Shown here in pieces: positions 17,289-26,144 of a stretch of 64,000 bases of DNA. This DNA comes from JABDMH01 sp965223105 (GTDB taxonomy: Bacteria > Bacteroidota > Bacteroidia > Chitinophagales > Saprospiraceae). The first letter of the stretch is position 1. Each line of letters starts with the position of its first letter. The stretch covers positions 7,440,001 through 7,504,000 of the forward strand of contig OZ244987.1 of assembly GCA_965223105.1 (NCBI GenBank), in the 5' to 3' direction. The notes beneath the pieces were generated by a model, which had not been told where the DNA came from, did not search any database, and saw nothing but the letters and a program-made list of their open reading frames with translations. Both the position numbers and the translations under genes were made by a program.

Positions 17289-18750
17289 GATAGAGTACCG
17301 CCGCTGTACCTCCCGCCAAAAGCGCATAGGGCAGCTGTGTCTTGACATGGTCAATATGATCGGTAGCTGCTGCCATCGAAGATAGAATGGTGGTGTCACT
17401 TATCGGTGAGCAATGATCTCCAAACACACCACCACCCAAAGCAGCAGCCAGAGCTACCAATTCACTAACCTCCAGTTGACGGGCCATGGGGATAGCGATG
17501 GCGACCATAATGGCAAATGTACCCCAGGAGGTGCCGGTCGAAAATGCTATGAACGAACTGATCAAAAAGATCATGAGCGGAATGAGCTCAGGAGTTAGCC
17601 ATTGTTTGGCCAAACCAGCCACGTATTCACCGGTATTCAATTCTTTACAAACATTCCCAATGGCAAAGGCAAACAAGAGAAGAAGGGCAATGGGCATCAA
17701 TCCGGAAATTCCTTTGAGGATCAGGTCTACATTTTCTTTGAGGTTGAAAATGCCCTGTGTACTATAAAGGATCATAGAAGCCAATATAGAAACCACCACT
17801 GCTACCAAAACGGCAGTTGAACCTGATCCCTGGCCAATAGCTGACATAATCAGCCCCACGGTGCTGCCATCGCCCTGCAATTCTTGGGCAGCTCCCCAGC
17901 CGGTGTAAGCCAGCATGACCGGCATCATCAAGACCATCACCACCAGGGGTATCACCATATTTATAAGTCGCGGTTTAACGCCTGTTTTAGCCTCCACCAT
18001 GGTGATCTCATCCGAAATCATTGGTGTTGAATCTTCCCAAAGCAGATGGCCATTTTGCGTCCGTTGTTCTGCCTTTTTCATCAGACCAAAATCCCATTGA
18101 GTTACGATGACCAGGACCACCAGCAAAAGAGCAAGTAGAGGGTAAAAATTGAAAATGATAGAATGGATCATGGTCTGAAATGGGTTTTCAAACTCCTGAG
18201 CTATCAGAAGTCCCATAACTAGAGCTCCCCAGCCATTGAACGGAATCAAAATGCACGTCGGTGCACTGCTGCTGTCGGCAATATAGGCCAGTTTTTCCCG
18301 TGAAATGCCCAACCGATCAAAAATGGGCCTAAACAAGGATCCCACAGTCAGAACGGAAATGCTTGATTCTACAAAAATGAGCATCCCGGTCAACCAGGCG
18401 ATCAATTGCACCGATACTTTTTTATTGCGCCCACCTTTGTGTTCCAATCTTTCGAGCACTGTAGTCAGCCACCGGATAAATCCTTCTACGCCACCTGAAC
18501 GTTGAATGAAAACGATCACTCCACCTATGAGGGCACTAAACATAATTGTGCGTGTATTTCCAGGGTCTGTAAATACATCAACCAATGCAAAAAGTGTATC
18601 TAGAAACCCCTGCAGCAGGTTTCCATCGTTGATGATTAGCCAACCCAGGAAAATGCCCAACATGAGAGATACATATACTTGCTTAGTCCAAATGGCCAGG
18701 ACAATGGCAATCAAGGGAGGAGCCAATGATAGGATGCCGAAATCATGCAT
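17263..18750 (-). CDS. NhaC-family Na+/H+ antiporter
   Basis: 495-residue polytopic carrier with about 11-12 hydrophobic helices. Conserved blocks are FSALIGGVIVFIQRSGGVEGFIRW, GMLIFVESSISVLTVGSLFRP, ADSSSAPTCILIPFNGWGA, FSTGTSWGTFAIMVAIAIP and GGGVFGDHCSPISDTTILSSMAA. These define the NhaC/IT superfamily branch that exchanges Na+ (or Na+-malate/lactate in some members) for protons. Monocistronic, convergent with the HAD gene. Confidence 0.9.
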   Translation of the reverse strand: MHDFGILSLAPPLIAIVLAIWTKQVYVSLMLGIFLGWLIINDGNLLQGFLDTLFALVDVFTDPGNTRTIMFSALIGGVIVFIQRSGGVEGFIRWLTTVLERLEHKGGRNKKVSVQLIAWLTGMLIFVESSISVLTVGSLFRPIFDRLGISREKLAYIADSSSAPTCILIPFNGWGALVMGLLIAQEFENPFQTMIHSIIFNFYPLLALLLVVLVIVTQWDFGLMKKAEQRTQNGHLLWEDSTPMISDEITMVEAKTGVKPRLINMVIPLVVMVLMMPVMLAYTGWGAAQELQGDGSTVGLIMSAIGQGSGSTAVLVAVVVSILASMILYSTQGIFNLKENVDLILKGISGLMPIALLLLFAFAIGNVCKELNTGEYVAGLAKQWLTPELIPLMIFLISSFIAFSTGTSWGTFAIMVAIAIPMARQLEVSELVALAAALGGGVFGDHCSPISDTTILSSMAAATDHIDHVKTQLPYALLAGGTAAVLYLMVGFVGS

Positions 18751-18878
18751 TCCTGCAAAATAGTGAAAAGCACCTTGTGAACCTCACCGTTGGTCAAAAC
18801 CCGTGGTAAGGTCTGATTAAGTCTCAGCTGCCTGTGATCATTTCATGCAGATACCCTTGATATATTTATTTTTACCAG

Positions 18879-19640
18879 ATGTTTCATCGGAAAGCAAGCA
18901 CACATAAGATCATCAGAACCATGGTCAATATTAGATCCCATCATATACCCATGGTTATATACCAGGAGCACCGCGCGGATTGGCGCATCTCGCTCGGGAA
19001 GAAAGCCATTCACTTGCGCATACCGATCTACAGGTGGAAGGGTTTTTCAGGGGAGGATCCATTAAGATGGGCGAATCGTTGGGTCAATGAAAAGTTTGAA
19101 GAAGATCCTGCTCTTTTTTACCACTACATCCTGCCAACTCCGCATCATGGCAAGATCTATCAAACGCTATATGGAGACTTTCGATTGTCCCTGCAGGCAG
19201 CTGATCGAGAGCAAGCAACCGGTAAAATGCAATTGGATACGATACAAATTCTCTATCCAAGAAAATGGACGGAGGTGGAAAAGAGGGAAGCTTTTCCCAA
19301 ACTTATCAGTCGTGTATTTGCGTCTTCTTTTCGCAGCCAATTCTTGATAAATCTCATCCGATTAAATCGTCAGCATTTCGGATACCGGTATAAGAACATA
19401 TTTTTTAAGTACAATTCAAGCAATTGGGGAAGCTGCAGTACAAAAGGCAATCTGAACTTTAGTACACGGCTTTTTCTTGCACCACAAGAAGTGGTTGATT
19501 ATGTGATTATTCACGAATTGGCACATCTAAAAGTGCAAAATCATTCACAGAAATTTTGGAGGTTGGTTGCTTCTGCACTGCCTGAATACAAGAATCACGT
19601 CAATTGGCTTGGTGAGCATGGAAAGCATCTTTATTTCTGA
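18879..19640 (+). CDS. YgjP-like zinc metallopeptidase (DUF45)
   Basis: 253 residues. The zinc-binding HELAH lies in YVIIHELAHLKVQNHSQKFW, with the third His in NHSQKFW; SSNWGSCSTKGNLNFSTRLFLAP is the diagnostic YgjP/DUF45 block just before it. Cytosolic, no signal peptide. The family is fused to or near restriction systems in some genomes but usually stands alone, as here. The start could also be an ATG at 18921 (MVNIRSHH). Confidence 0.85.
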   Translation: MFHRKASTHKIIRTMVNIRSHHIPMVIYQEHRADWRISLGKKAIHLRIPIYRWKGFSGEDPLRWANRWVNEKFEEDPALFYHYILPTPHHGKIYQTLYGDFRLSLQAADREQATGKMQLDTIQILYPRKWTEVEKREAFPKLISRVFASSFRSQFLINLIRLNRQHFGYRYKNIFFKYNSSNWGSCSTKGNLNFSTRLFLAPQEVVDYVIIHELAHLKVQNHSQKFWRLVASALPEYKNHVNWLGEHGKHLYF

Positions 19641-19811
19641 TCAACGTATTTAAGTATAGGCTGTAGTGGCTTTCATAAGTTCCTGCATACCTGATAAAGA
19701 TGGTAAAATGGATCACAGCGTATCTGCGAAGAAAAGGTTCCGGTTATTAATCCCAAAAAATCTGCTGAAGGATAGGAAAAAATTCCTTCAAGCTTGGCAA
19801 AAGTCTCCAAC

Positions 19812-19844
19812 TTTGTTATCTACATTTTGACGTAGGTAATTTTG
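19812..19844 (+). promoter_or_regulatory. Full Bacteroidota-type promoter upstream of mscS-like gene
   Basis: TTTG at 19812-19815 and TAATTTTG at 19837-19844 are separated by 21 bp, matching the TTTG-N19-21-TAnnTTTG architecture of the main Bacteroidota sigma factor. A start near 19850 gives a leader of about 47 nt before the ATG at 19897. Confidence 0.6.
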
Positions 19845-19896
19845 CCATCTATCTATTACTAGGCGGCAGTGAAATGCCTGGTTAGACAATCTTGTT

Positions 19897-21573
19897 ATGA
19901 AGCACTTACAAATCTATTTGACATTTTTCTTGGTTTATTCCAGCTTACTCTTGCCTGGTCAGACCAGACCTGATCAGTTGGATCTAGCCACCCCGTATGA
20001 TGCCATGTGGGTGCACCTCTATTATCTCCAGCCCGATCATTATCAGCCTGGTCTTTCCGCCGAAGCTTTCACGGGTGCTGATAGCCTTACCCGTATTGAT
20101 TGGGCCATTAAGCTCAAACAGATCTTAGATGGTTCTGGACTTTATGTTCATATGAATCAGTTGCCGAGGGAAGCTGATTATATCGACTCCATCAGTAGAA
20201 AACATTTCTATACACCCTTTCCTGACCAGTTGCCGCAAGTTTACCTGGAAAAGATTGGCGACCGGTGGTTTTATGCTGAGGAAACCACTAGTAAAATTGT
20301 GACATTGCATAAGAGCATCTATCCTTTTGGGACCGACTTGTTGCTTCACGCATTTGGAGAAAAATCGGCCAATACATTCTTGGGCATCTCGGTTTGGCAG
20401 TACGCGGGGGCCGCTATTTTACTGGTTCTCGCCATCGTCGTGTATTTTATTTTGACGCTCCTTTTCCGGTGGCTGATAAGGCGGCTTTCCGGTCTGTCTC
20501 TGAGCAGCATACCTGAATTTGTTCCGGAAGTCAGAAAGATTGCAAATCTGGCCAGCTATGCGGCCATCTTTTGGATCTTGCGGATCTTGATGCCTGTGCT
20601 GCAGTTGCCACCCAAGACTTCATCTTTCTTGCATGTGACCTTGCGGATCCTCATGGCCTTCTTTTTCATGCTACTGGTTTTACGTGCAGTAAATGTCTTC
20701 AGCTCTTATCTAAAGCGGGTCTCTGAACAGACCGAGAGTCGAATGGATGATCAGTTGGTCCCTGTACTCAAGCAGGTTACCAAAGTAGTGGTCGTACTTC
20801 TGGCCATTTTATATATTATGAGTCTGCTCGAATTTAATGTGACGGCCTTGATCGCAGGACTTTCTATTGGAGGTCTTGCTCTAGCGCTCGCAGCCCAGGA
20901 TACGGTGAAAAACTTCTTGGGATCGGTCATGATCTTTGCCGACCGGCCCTTTCAAATAGGAGATTGGGTAGAGGGCGACGGATTTGTAGGTACGGTCGCC
21001 GAAGTGGGCTTTCGGTCCACCCGCATACGTACCAGTGAAACAAGTGTCATTTCAGTGCCTAACGGAAGTTTAGCCAATGTGTCTGTAAACAATCGTGGAG
21101 CCCGTGTGTATCGCTTATTTAGCACGAATTTGGGTCTGATGTATGATACTCCGGCATCCCTGCTGGAGTTCTACATGGAGGGGATCAAGAAAATCCTACT
21201 GATGCATCCGGAAGTCTCCAATGATGATATTTATGTCCGATTTACCGAATTTGCGGCCTCATCGCTAAATATTTTTGTACGAGCATACTTGATCGCTCCT
21301 AATTATCAGGACGAGCTGCGTATCAAAGAATCAATAAACCTCGCAATGCTTCGTTGGGCCGAAGCTTTGGGTGCCAATTTTGCTTTCCCAACAACGACCG
21401 TTCATGTTGAGTCATTTCCGGGGCAGATTGGTTTGCAACCCAATTATCAAAGCGATGACAACAATATGAATAAGCAATGGCAACATTTTGCACAAGATTT
21501 TGAGACCAGGCTTGAAGAGGATCAAAAACGGCTATTGGAGACCCCTGACCAGGAGATTGATCAAAATGTATAG
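19897..21573 (+). CDS. MscS-family mechanosensitive ion channel
   Basis: 558 residues. A signal peptide (about 1-22) and a periplasmic region of about 140 residues come first, then five membrane helices between about 165 and 330. The pore helix GLSIGGLALALAAQDTVKNFLGS and the beta domain DRPFQIGDWVEGDGFVGTVAEVGFRSTRIRTSETSVISVPNGSLA are hallmark MscS sequence. It would release osmolytes on hypo-osmotic shock. The extra periplasmic domain is larger than in E. coli MscS. A well-formed promoter lies upstream. Confidence 0.93.
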   Translation: MKHLQIYLTFFLVYSSLLLPGQTRPDQLDLATPYDAMWVHLYYLQPDHYQPGLSAEAFTGADSLTRIDWAIKLKQILDGSGLYVHMNQLPREADYIDSISRKHFYTPFPDQLPQVYLEKIGDRWFYAEETTSKIVTLHKSIYPFGTDLLLHAFGEKSANTFLGISVWQYAGAAILLVLAIVVYFILTLLFRWLIRRLSGLSLSSIPEFVPEVRKIANLASYAAIFWILRILMPVLQLPPKTSSFLHVTLRILMAFFFMLLVLRAVNVFSSYLKRVSEQTESRMDDQLVPVLKQVTKVVVVLLAILYIMSLLEFNVTALIAGLSIGGLALALAAQDTVKNFLGSVMIFADRPFQIGDWVEGDGFVGTVAEVGFRSTRIRTSETSVISVPNGSLANVSVNNRGARVYRLFSTNLGLMYDTPASLLEFYMEGIKKILLMHPEVSNDDIYVRFTEFAASSLNIFVRAYLIAPNYQDELRIKESINLAMLRWAEALGANFAFPTTTVHVESFPGQIGLQPNYQSDDNNMNKQWQHFAQDFETRLEEDQKRLLETPDQEIDQNV

Positions 21574-21883
21574 CCTTGGCTTGGCCTTTATTGGTCCTTC
21601 CGGCAAGGCTGGAGCGAAAAATTTGGCGAGTGTGGATTTCTTAGCAAAAAAGACAACCAAATTCAGTTACATTTGTCTAAACCTCATACCCCGCCATATT
21701 TTTTTTACATAACCAAAACCGTGGACAAAGGTTATTCCTAGTGGCCGTGAGGCGTGTCTCATTCGTGACATGCTACACTGCCAAATTGGACTAATGCCAT
21801 CGATAAGTCATTGCGGCATAGTGCATGGTTTGGTCCTGAGATATCCTTACTGCACGGTTTGGGTATTAAAAACACCAAACCAA
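21574..21883. other. Intergenic stretch, no gene seen
   Basis: 310 bp after the mechanosensitive channel. Open frames extend through it but carry no recognisable protein, and no terminator with a T run was found. Confidence 0.4.
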
Positions 21884-22120
21884 ATGAAACTAAAATGGAC
21901 GAAGCAGAATGACCAACATACTGCCTTTAGTGATCCTTATTATGCGGTCGTGCACCGAGGCGAGGATGCGTGGCATGTTAACTGCTTCATTCTTGAAGAT
22001 GGGGGAGCTGAAACGTGGATTGGAGGATCTGAGCTGGGTTCTGACTTACAATCGCTGACCGAAGCGAAGAAACTGGCTGCTAAGCTTATGAAGGAATACG
22101 ACAAGGAAAACCCGAGATGA
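21884..22120 (+). CDS. Small hypothetical protein
   Basis: 78 residues, MKLKWTKQNDQHTAFSDPYY onward, acidic and soluble, with WIGGSELGSDLQSLTEAKKLAAKLMKEYD at the end. It reads like a compact folded domain (a strand-rich first half, then a helix). I recognise no family. The start is the ATG at 21884; the frame is open further upstream but that part looks non-coding. It is convergent with the AraC gene. Confidence 0.5.
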   Translation: MKLKWTKQNDQHTAFSDPYYAVVHRGEDAWHVNCFILEDGGAETWIGGSELGSDLQSLTEAKKLAAKLMKEYDKENPR

Positions 22121-22153
22121 TTATAGGCGCTGGTCAGCCAGGTAAACGAGTGA

Positions 22154-23005
22154 TCAATTTAGACGCTTGCTGCCATTGCCGATTGAGGTGGAGGCTGCCC
22201 TTTGCTGGTAATTCTTAAATAGGATATTATTTCTCCCAAGGTAATTTCTCGGTGAGATGGAAGCTACCTGCTTAAAGTCATTACTTAGGTGAGCATTGTC
22301 GCAATACCCTAATTCATAAGCGAGCTGAATCAATTGTCTGTCGGTCTGATGAAGATATTGAACCACGTGTGATATTCTGATCAGTCTGCGAAATGTACGA
22401 GGTGATAGCCCTACTTCCCGATTAAAGAGACGTCGCAGATGACGGCTAGTTATTCTATTCTTTGAACAAATCTCTTTCAAATCCAAATTGCCGCGTGCCT
22501 CTCTCATTTGATGAATAACTTTGTCAACAAAAAAATTAATGGACTTGCGATGCTGGAATTGCTGGAGAAAGAAAGATTGAAGCAGTTCAATGGCATCTTC
22601 TTCTTTACTTACGCCTTGCAAAGTGTCCATTAAAGGTTCGATTTTTCCTGGTAAGATCTCAGAAAGGTCTAAGACCCGGCCTTTGACCTCAGAAGATGAT
22701 ACCGGCAACAAATGATGGAATTTGCCCGGTCTAAAAATCGTACCCAAGAGAAATACTCTGCCCGTTGGTCGAATATCCACGCACTTTTCAAACAGCCCGG
22801 TAAGTGCAGCTTCAGGTCGTCGTTTATAAGTCTGATTTCCATTCCCTTGCTCGATAGGAGCACCCAGACAAAACAAAGCTTCTACCGTTCCATCAGGAAA
22901 CCAGGATTGGACATTCCAAATAGAGGGGGTACGTAAAATATAGAAGTGATCAATAAAGGGATGTAAGGCAGGATGGGGCTGAAATTTCTGAAGATGTAGA
23001 ACCAC
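22154..23005 (-). CDS. AraC-family transcriptional regulator
   Basis: 283 residues. The N-terminal domain (FQPHPALHPFIDHFYILRTP, SWFPDGTVEALFCLGAP) is the DUF6597-type sensor common in Bacteroidota; the C-terminal HTH_18 pair is clear (LKEICSKNRITSRHLRRLFNREVGLSPRTFRRLIRI and QLAYELGYCDNAHLSNDFKQVASISPRNY). A GTG at 23005 is the only plausible start before an upstream stop. Its target is not evident. Confidence 0.88.
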   Translation of the reverse strand: MVLHLQKFQPHPALHPFIDHFYILRTPSIWNVQSWFPDGTVEALFCLGAPIEQGNGNQTYKRRPEAALTGLFEKCVDIRPTGRVFLLGTIFRPGKFHHLLPVSSSEVKGRVLDLSEILPGKIEPLMDTLQGVSKEEDAIELLQSFFLQQFQHRKSINFFVDKVIHQMREARGNLDLKEICSKNRITSRHLRRLFNREVGLSPRTFRRLIRISHVVQYLHQTDRQLIQLAYELGYCDNAHLSNDFKQVASISPRNYLGRNNILFKNYQQRAASTSIGNGSKRLN

Positions 23006-23148
23006 TTCGTCATATTAAGAGCTCTGTCTAAGAACGCCGGGATCCGTCAAATTGTCCACCCGATTGTTTCTGAGCAGGTCTGATCGTTTCTCATGAGTAG
23101 CCCGTTTGCATTGCCATTGGGTCTGTCAACAATGAATCTCAACCCGAT

Positions 23149-23844
23149 TTATTTGGGTAATCCCTGAATAAGGCGATAGCCGATTCCCTTCAAGGTTACA
23201 ATTTGAACGGTGGGATCAGATGACAGGAGTTTTCTCAATTTTCGAATGTAAACATCCAGATTTCGGGAGTGGAAAAAATGGTCATCCCCCCAGATCTCAT
23301 TTAGAATCCGTTTCCGGTCGATGGTCTCACCGAGTTGATCAACCAGAATCTTCAATAATTGTCCCTCCTTGTGAGACAGTTTAATAGTTTTCTCAGGATG
23401 TTGTAAAAGTAGTCGCTTATGGTCAAATTTGAAATGGCCAAATCGGTAATTCTTGATCATCTGATTTCCGCTATCTGCCATGTGAGTAAGCTGTAATAAA
23501 TTCTGCATTCTCACAATCAACTCTTCCAAACTGAAAGGTTTCTTTAGGTAATCATTTCCACCACTTCTAAAACCTTCTAGAAGATCATCAGTTTGATCCT
23601 TTGCCGTCAGAAAAATAATCGGTACGATTGGATTTCGCTGCCGGATCTCTCTCCCTATACTAAATCCATCTTTGCCGGGCAGCATCACGTCCAGCACACA
23701 TATATCCGGGGCGTAATCATTAAATACCGGAACTGCTTGTAATCCGTCACTCACCATGTGAACTTCGAAATCACGTGCTTCCAAACTCTCTTTGACGATC
23801 CTTCCGAGATGGATCTCATCCTCAACGTACAGCACCTTAATCAT
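23149..23844 (-). CDS. OmpR-family response regulator
   Basis: 231 residues. The receiver domain has acidic residues in YVEDE, phospho-acceptor Asp in DICVLDVMLPGKDG, Thr in IFLTAK and Lys in YLKKPFS. A winged-helix effector follows (KLSHKEGQLLKILVDQLGETIDRKRILNEIWGD and LDVYIRKLRKLLSSDPTVQIVTLKGIGYRL). It overlaps the kinase gene by 8 bp, so it is its cognate partner. It resembles the RprY type of Bacteroides. Confidence 0.95.
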   Translation of the reverse strand: MIKVLYVEDEIHLGRIVKESLEARDFEVHMVSDGLQAVPVFNDYAPDICVLDVMLPGKDGFSIGREIRQRNPIVPIIFLTAKDQTDDLLEGFRSGGNDYLKKPFSLEELIVRMQNLLQLTHMADSGNQMIKNYRFGHFKFDHKRLLLQHPEKTIKLSHKEGQLLKILVDQLGETIDRKRILNEIWGDDHFFHSRNLDVYIRKLRKLLSSDPTVQIVTLKGIGYRLIQGLPK

Positions 23845-25285
23845 TGCGATAGGCTGGCATGGATATGGTAAATGTACTGCCCTTGGCTACTTCACTCTGT
23901 ACCTTAATCGTGCCTTGATGTTTCTGTACCACTTGCTTGACATAATTTAAACCCAAACCATGACCTTTGGTATTGTGAATGTTGTGGTTTTGTACCCGAT
24001 AGAATTTTTCAAAAATTTGTTTCTGATGTACCTGAGCGATTCCTGTACCATGATCAGTAACCGAAAGTTGAGTTAGTTTATTCTTACTCTTTAACACTAT
24101 GGATATTCTTGGATTCTCGCGACTGTATTTTAGGGCATTATCCAATAAATTATAGATTACGCTGGTGAGATGCATACGATCGCCACGAATATATAATGGA
24201 CCATGGGGGGCATCAAAAGTGACTTGGGCAGCCAATTTTTCAAATTGTAATTTCATGGTGTGGAGGATGTTTAAAACCAAGTCATTGAGATTGAGACGCT
24301 CCATTTTTAGTGTAATTTCTCTGCCTTCCCTGACTGATGTTTTCAGAACATTGTCGACAAGTAAGGAAAGTCTATCCAACTCGACCTGGGCAATCTGCAA
24401 ATACTCTTTACTCTTTTTCGGATCGGAATCAACCGAAAAATTCTGAATGGCTTCCAGGGCAACCTTGACCGTTGCTAAAGGTGTTTTTAACTCGTGGGTG
24501 ATGTTACTTATTAAGTCATTTTTTATGATGGCCAATCTACGTTGCTTAGACACCAACCGGTAGCTTGCGATAAAGGCCAGCAGCATAACAGCCATCAGAA
24601 GAAAACTGAATACGACTTGATACTTGATCAGTCCTGCCAGGTAGCTTCCAGCATTGATCAATTCTACAAAATATCTGGTGTGGTTTGAAAAATCAAGATA
24701 TGATCTGGTCACCAACTGTTGGCTTGATAATTTTTCATCGACATAAAAAGAATCAGGTTCAAATCTGGCGGAACACAGTGCCACCTCGAAAGGAAAATCT
24801 TCGCTGGCAAAAGCTGATGTGACACGCGAGCTTAGTGCGCTAAATACCTTTTGGTCTATGATTTCAGCTGGGGTAGATTGCTTGGCTTTGACCTTGTAAA
24901 ACAGACCCAAGGATCCAGCAAAGCCTTTTTGACCTGATTCCGCGAGCCTGCGTCTGAGCTGGTAATGCTTGGGAATCCTTTGACTATCTTCACCTTCAAG
25001 GGTTCTGAAGATTCGACCATGCACTCTGACAATGGCTTCATCGTTTGGAGGTAAACCGAAAGGCTTGGAGCTGCTATCAGCTTGCAAGCGTTGGATAAAG
25101 TTTTGGTGAATCAATGAATCTTCAAGCGATCGGACCGATTGAGCGAAAACAAAACTGGTCTCACGTATGAGGTCTAATTTTGCCTGTCGATAGGCATTGC
25201 TCAGCCAAAAACTACAGAGGGTGCCGACGAGTACAAGACTGCCAAGCAGCAACCAGAAGACATAATCTTGCCACCACTTCTTCAC
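23837..25285 (-). CDS. Sensor histidine kinase
   Basis: 482 residues. Two membrane helices (about 9-29 and 222-244) bracket a periplasmic sensor of about 190 residues. The H-box is ISNITHELKTPLATVKVAL, N-box YNLLDNALKYS, G1 VTDHGTGIA, F FEKFYRV, G2 GHGLGLNYV. The start appears to be a GTG at 25285. With the response regulator it forms an operon facing away from the GLPGLI/outer-membrane pair, 123 bp apart; control of that pair is a fair guess. Signal unknown. Confidence 0.94.
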   Translation of the reverse strand: MKKWWQDYVFWLLLGSLVLVGTLCSFWLSNAYRQAKLDLIRETSFVFAQSVRSLEDSLIHQNFIQRLQADSSSKPFGLPPNDEAIVRVHGRIFRTLEGEDSQRIPKHYQLRRRLAESGQKGFAGSLGLFYKVKAKQSTPAEIIDQKVFSALSSRVTSAFASEDFPFEVALCSARFEPDSFYVDEKLSSQQLVTRSYLDFSNHTRYFVELINAGSYLAGLIKYQVVFSFLLMAVMLLAFIASYRLVSKQRRLAIIKNDLISNITHELKTPLATVKVALEAIQNFSVDSDPKKSKEYLQIAQVELDRLSLLVDNVLKTSVREGREITLKMERLNLNDLVLNILHTMKLQFEKLAAQVTFDAPHGPLYIRGDRMHLTSVIYNLLDNALKYSRENPRISIVLKSKNKLTQLSVTDHGTGIAQVHQKQIFEKFYRVQNHNIHNTKGHGLGLNYVKQVVQKHQGTIKVQSEVAKGSTFTISMPAYRND

Positions 25286-25408
25286 GCTTCAAAAATATCA
25301 GCTTTCTCCTTGAGAAGCTTCTCAATTAACCTTAATTAACCTAGAATAAAGCTTATTTAACCACCATTTGCTCCTAACCATAGTATTTTCGTGTAAAATG
25401 ATTTTTAA

Positions 25409-26143
25409 ATGAAATACTTCCTTCTGTGTTGTATGGCCTCAATGTCTTCCTTTTTAGTGGCCCAAGAATCTGGTCAGATTATTTATGAGATGACAGTGGA
25501 TGTACACCGGCGAATGACGGGACCACGCGCCCAATTCAAGGAAATGGTTCCTCAGTATCGAACCGTCAAGGCCAAAATGATTTTTAGTAAGGGAGAGGCC
25601 GTATTTCAGGCCTTGAAAGATGATCCCCAACCGGATCAGTTTGCCGGGGAGGCCAGAAGAATGAGATTTCGCATGCGTAATCCAGATGATATTGTCTGGC
25701 AAGATTATCAGGAGGGAAGGCGAGTTGAACAGCGGGAATTTATGGATAAGAAGTTCCTCATCTCTGGCCAATTGCCCAGGTTGTCCTGGAAGTTGACTGG
25801 AGAAACCAAACAGGTAGGGCCTTATCTCTGCCAACAAGCCACCTATCAGGATTCTACCGAAAAATTGATGGCCTGGTTTACACCGATGATCCCGGTGCCC
25901 TTGGGTCCAAGCCGTTATGGCCAGCTGCCGGGATTAATCCTCCATCTCGATGTCAACGAAGGTCAACGCACCTTTACCGCGGTAGATATCAATTTGGAAG
26001 ATGTGGATGTATCTACTATAAAAGAGCCGACCAAGGGCAAAGAAGTGACTCAGGAGGAGTTTCGAGAGATTATGCGTGAAAAAATGAAGGAAATGCATCA
26101 ACAATCAGGGCAAGGAGCCAGGACAAGAAGATCACAGCACTGA
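25409..26143 (+). CDS. GLPGLI-family periplasmic protein
   Basis: 244 residues with a signal peptide (MKYFLLCCMASMSSFLVAQ). YGQLPGLILHLDVNEGQRTFTAVDINL contains the (G)LPGLI signature that names the family, preceded by the usual LTGETKQVGPYLCQQATYQ. The C-terminal 40 residues are rich in Met, Gln and charge (EIMREKMKEMHQQSGQGAR), seen in some members linked to metal stress. The family is typically encoded next to a TonB-type outer-membrane protein, as here (2-bp gap). Function unestablished. Confidence 0.88.
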   Translation: MKYFLLCCMASMSSFLVAQESGQIIYEMTVDVHRRMTGPRAQFKEMVPQYRTVKAKMIFSKGEAVFQALKDDPQPDQFAGEARRMRFRMRNPDDIVWQDYQEGRRVEQREFMDKKFLISGQLPRLSWKLTGETKQVGPYLCQQATYQDSTEKLMAWFTPMIPVPLGPSRYGQLPGLILHLDVNEGQRTFTAVDINLEDVDVSTIKEPTKGKEVTQEEFREIMREKMKEMHQQSGQGARTRRSQH

Positions 26144-26144
26144 G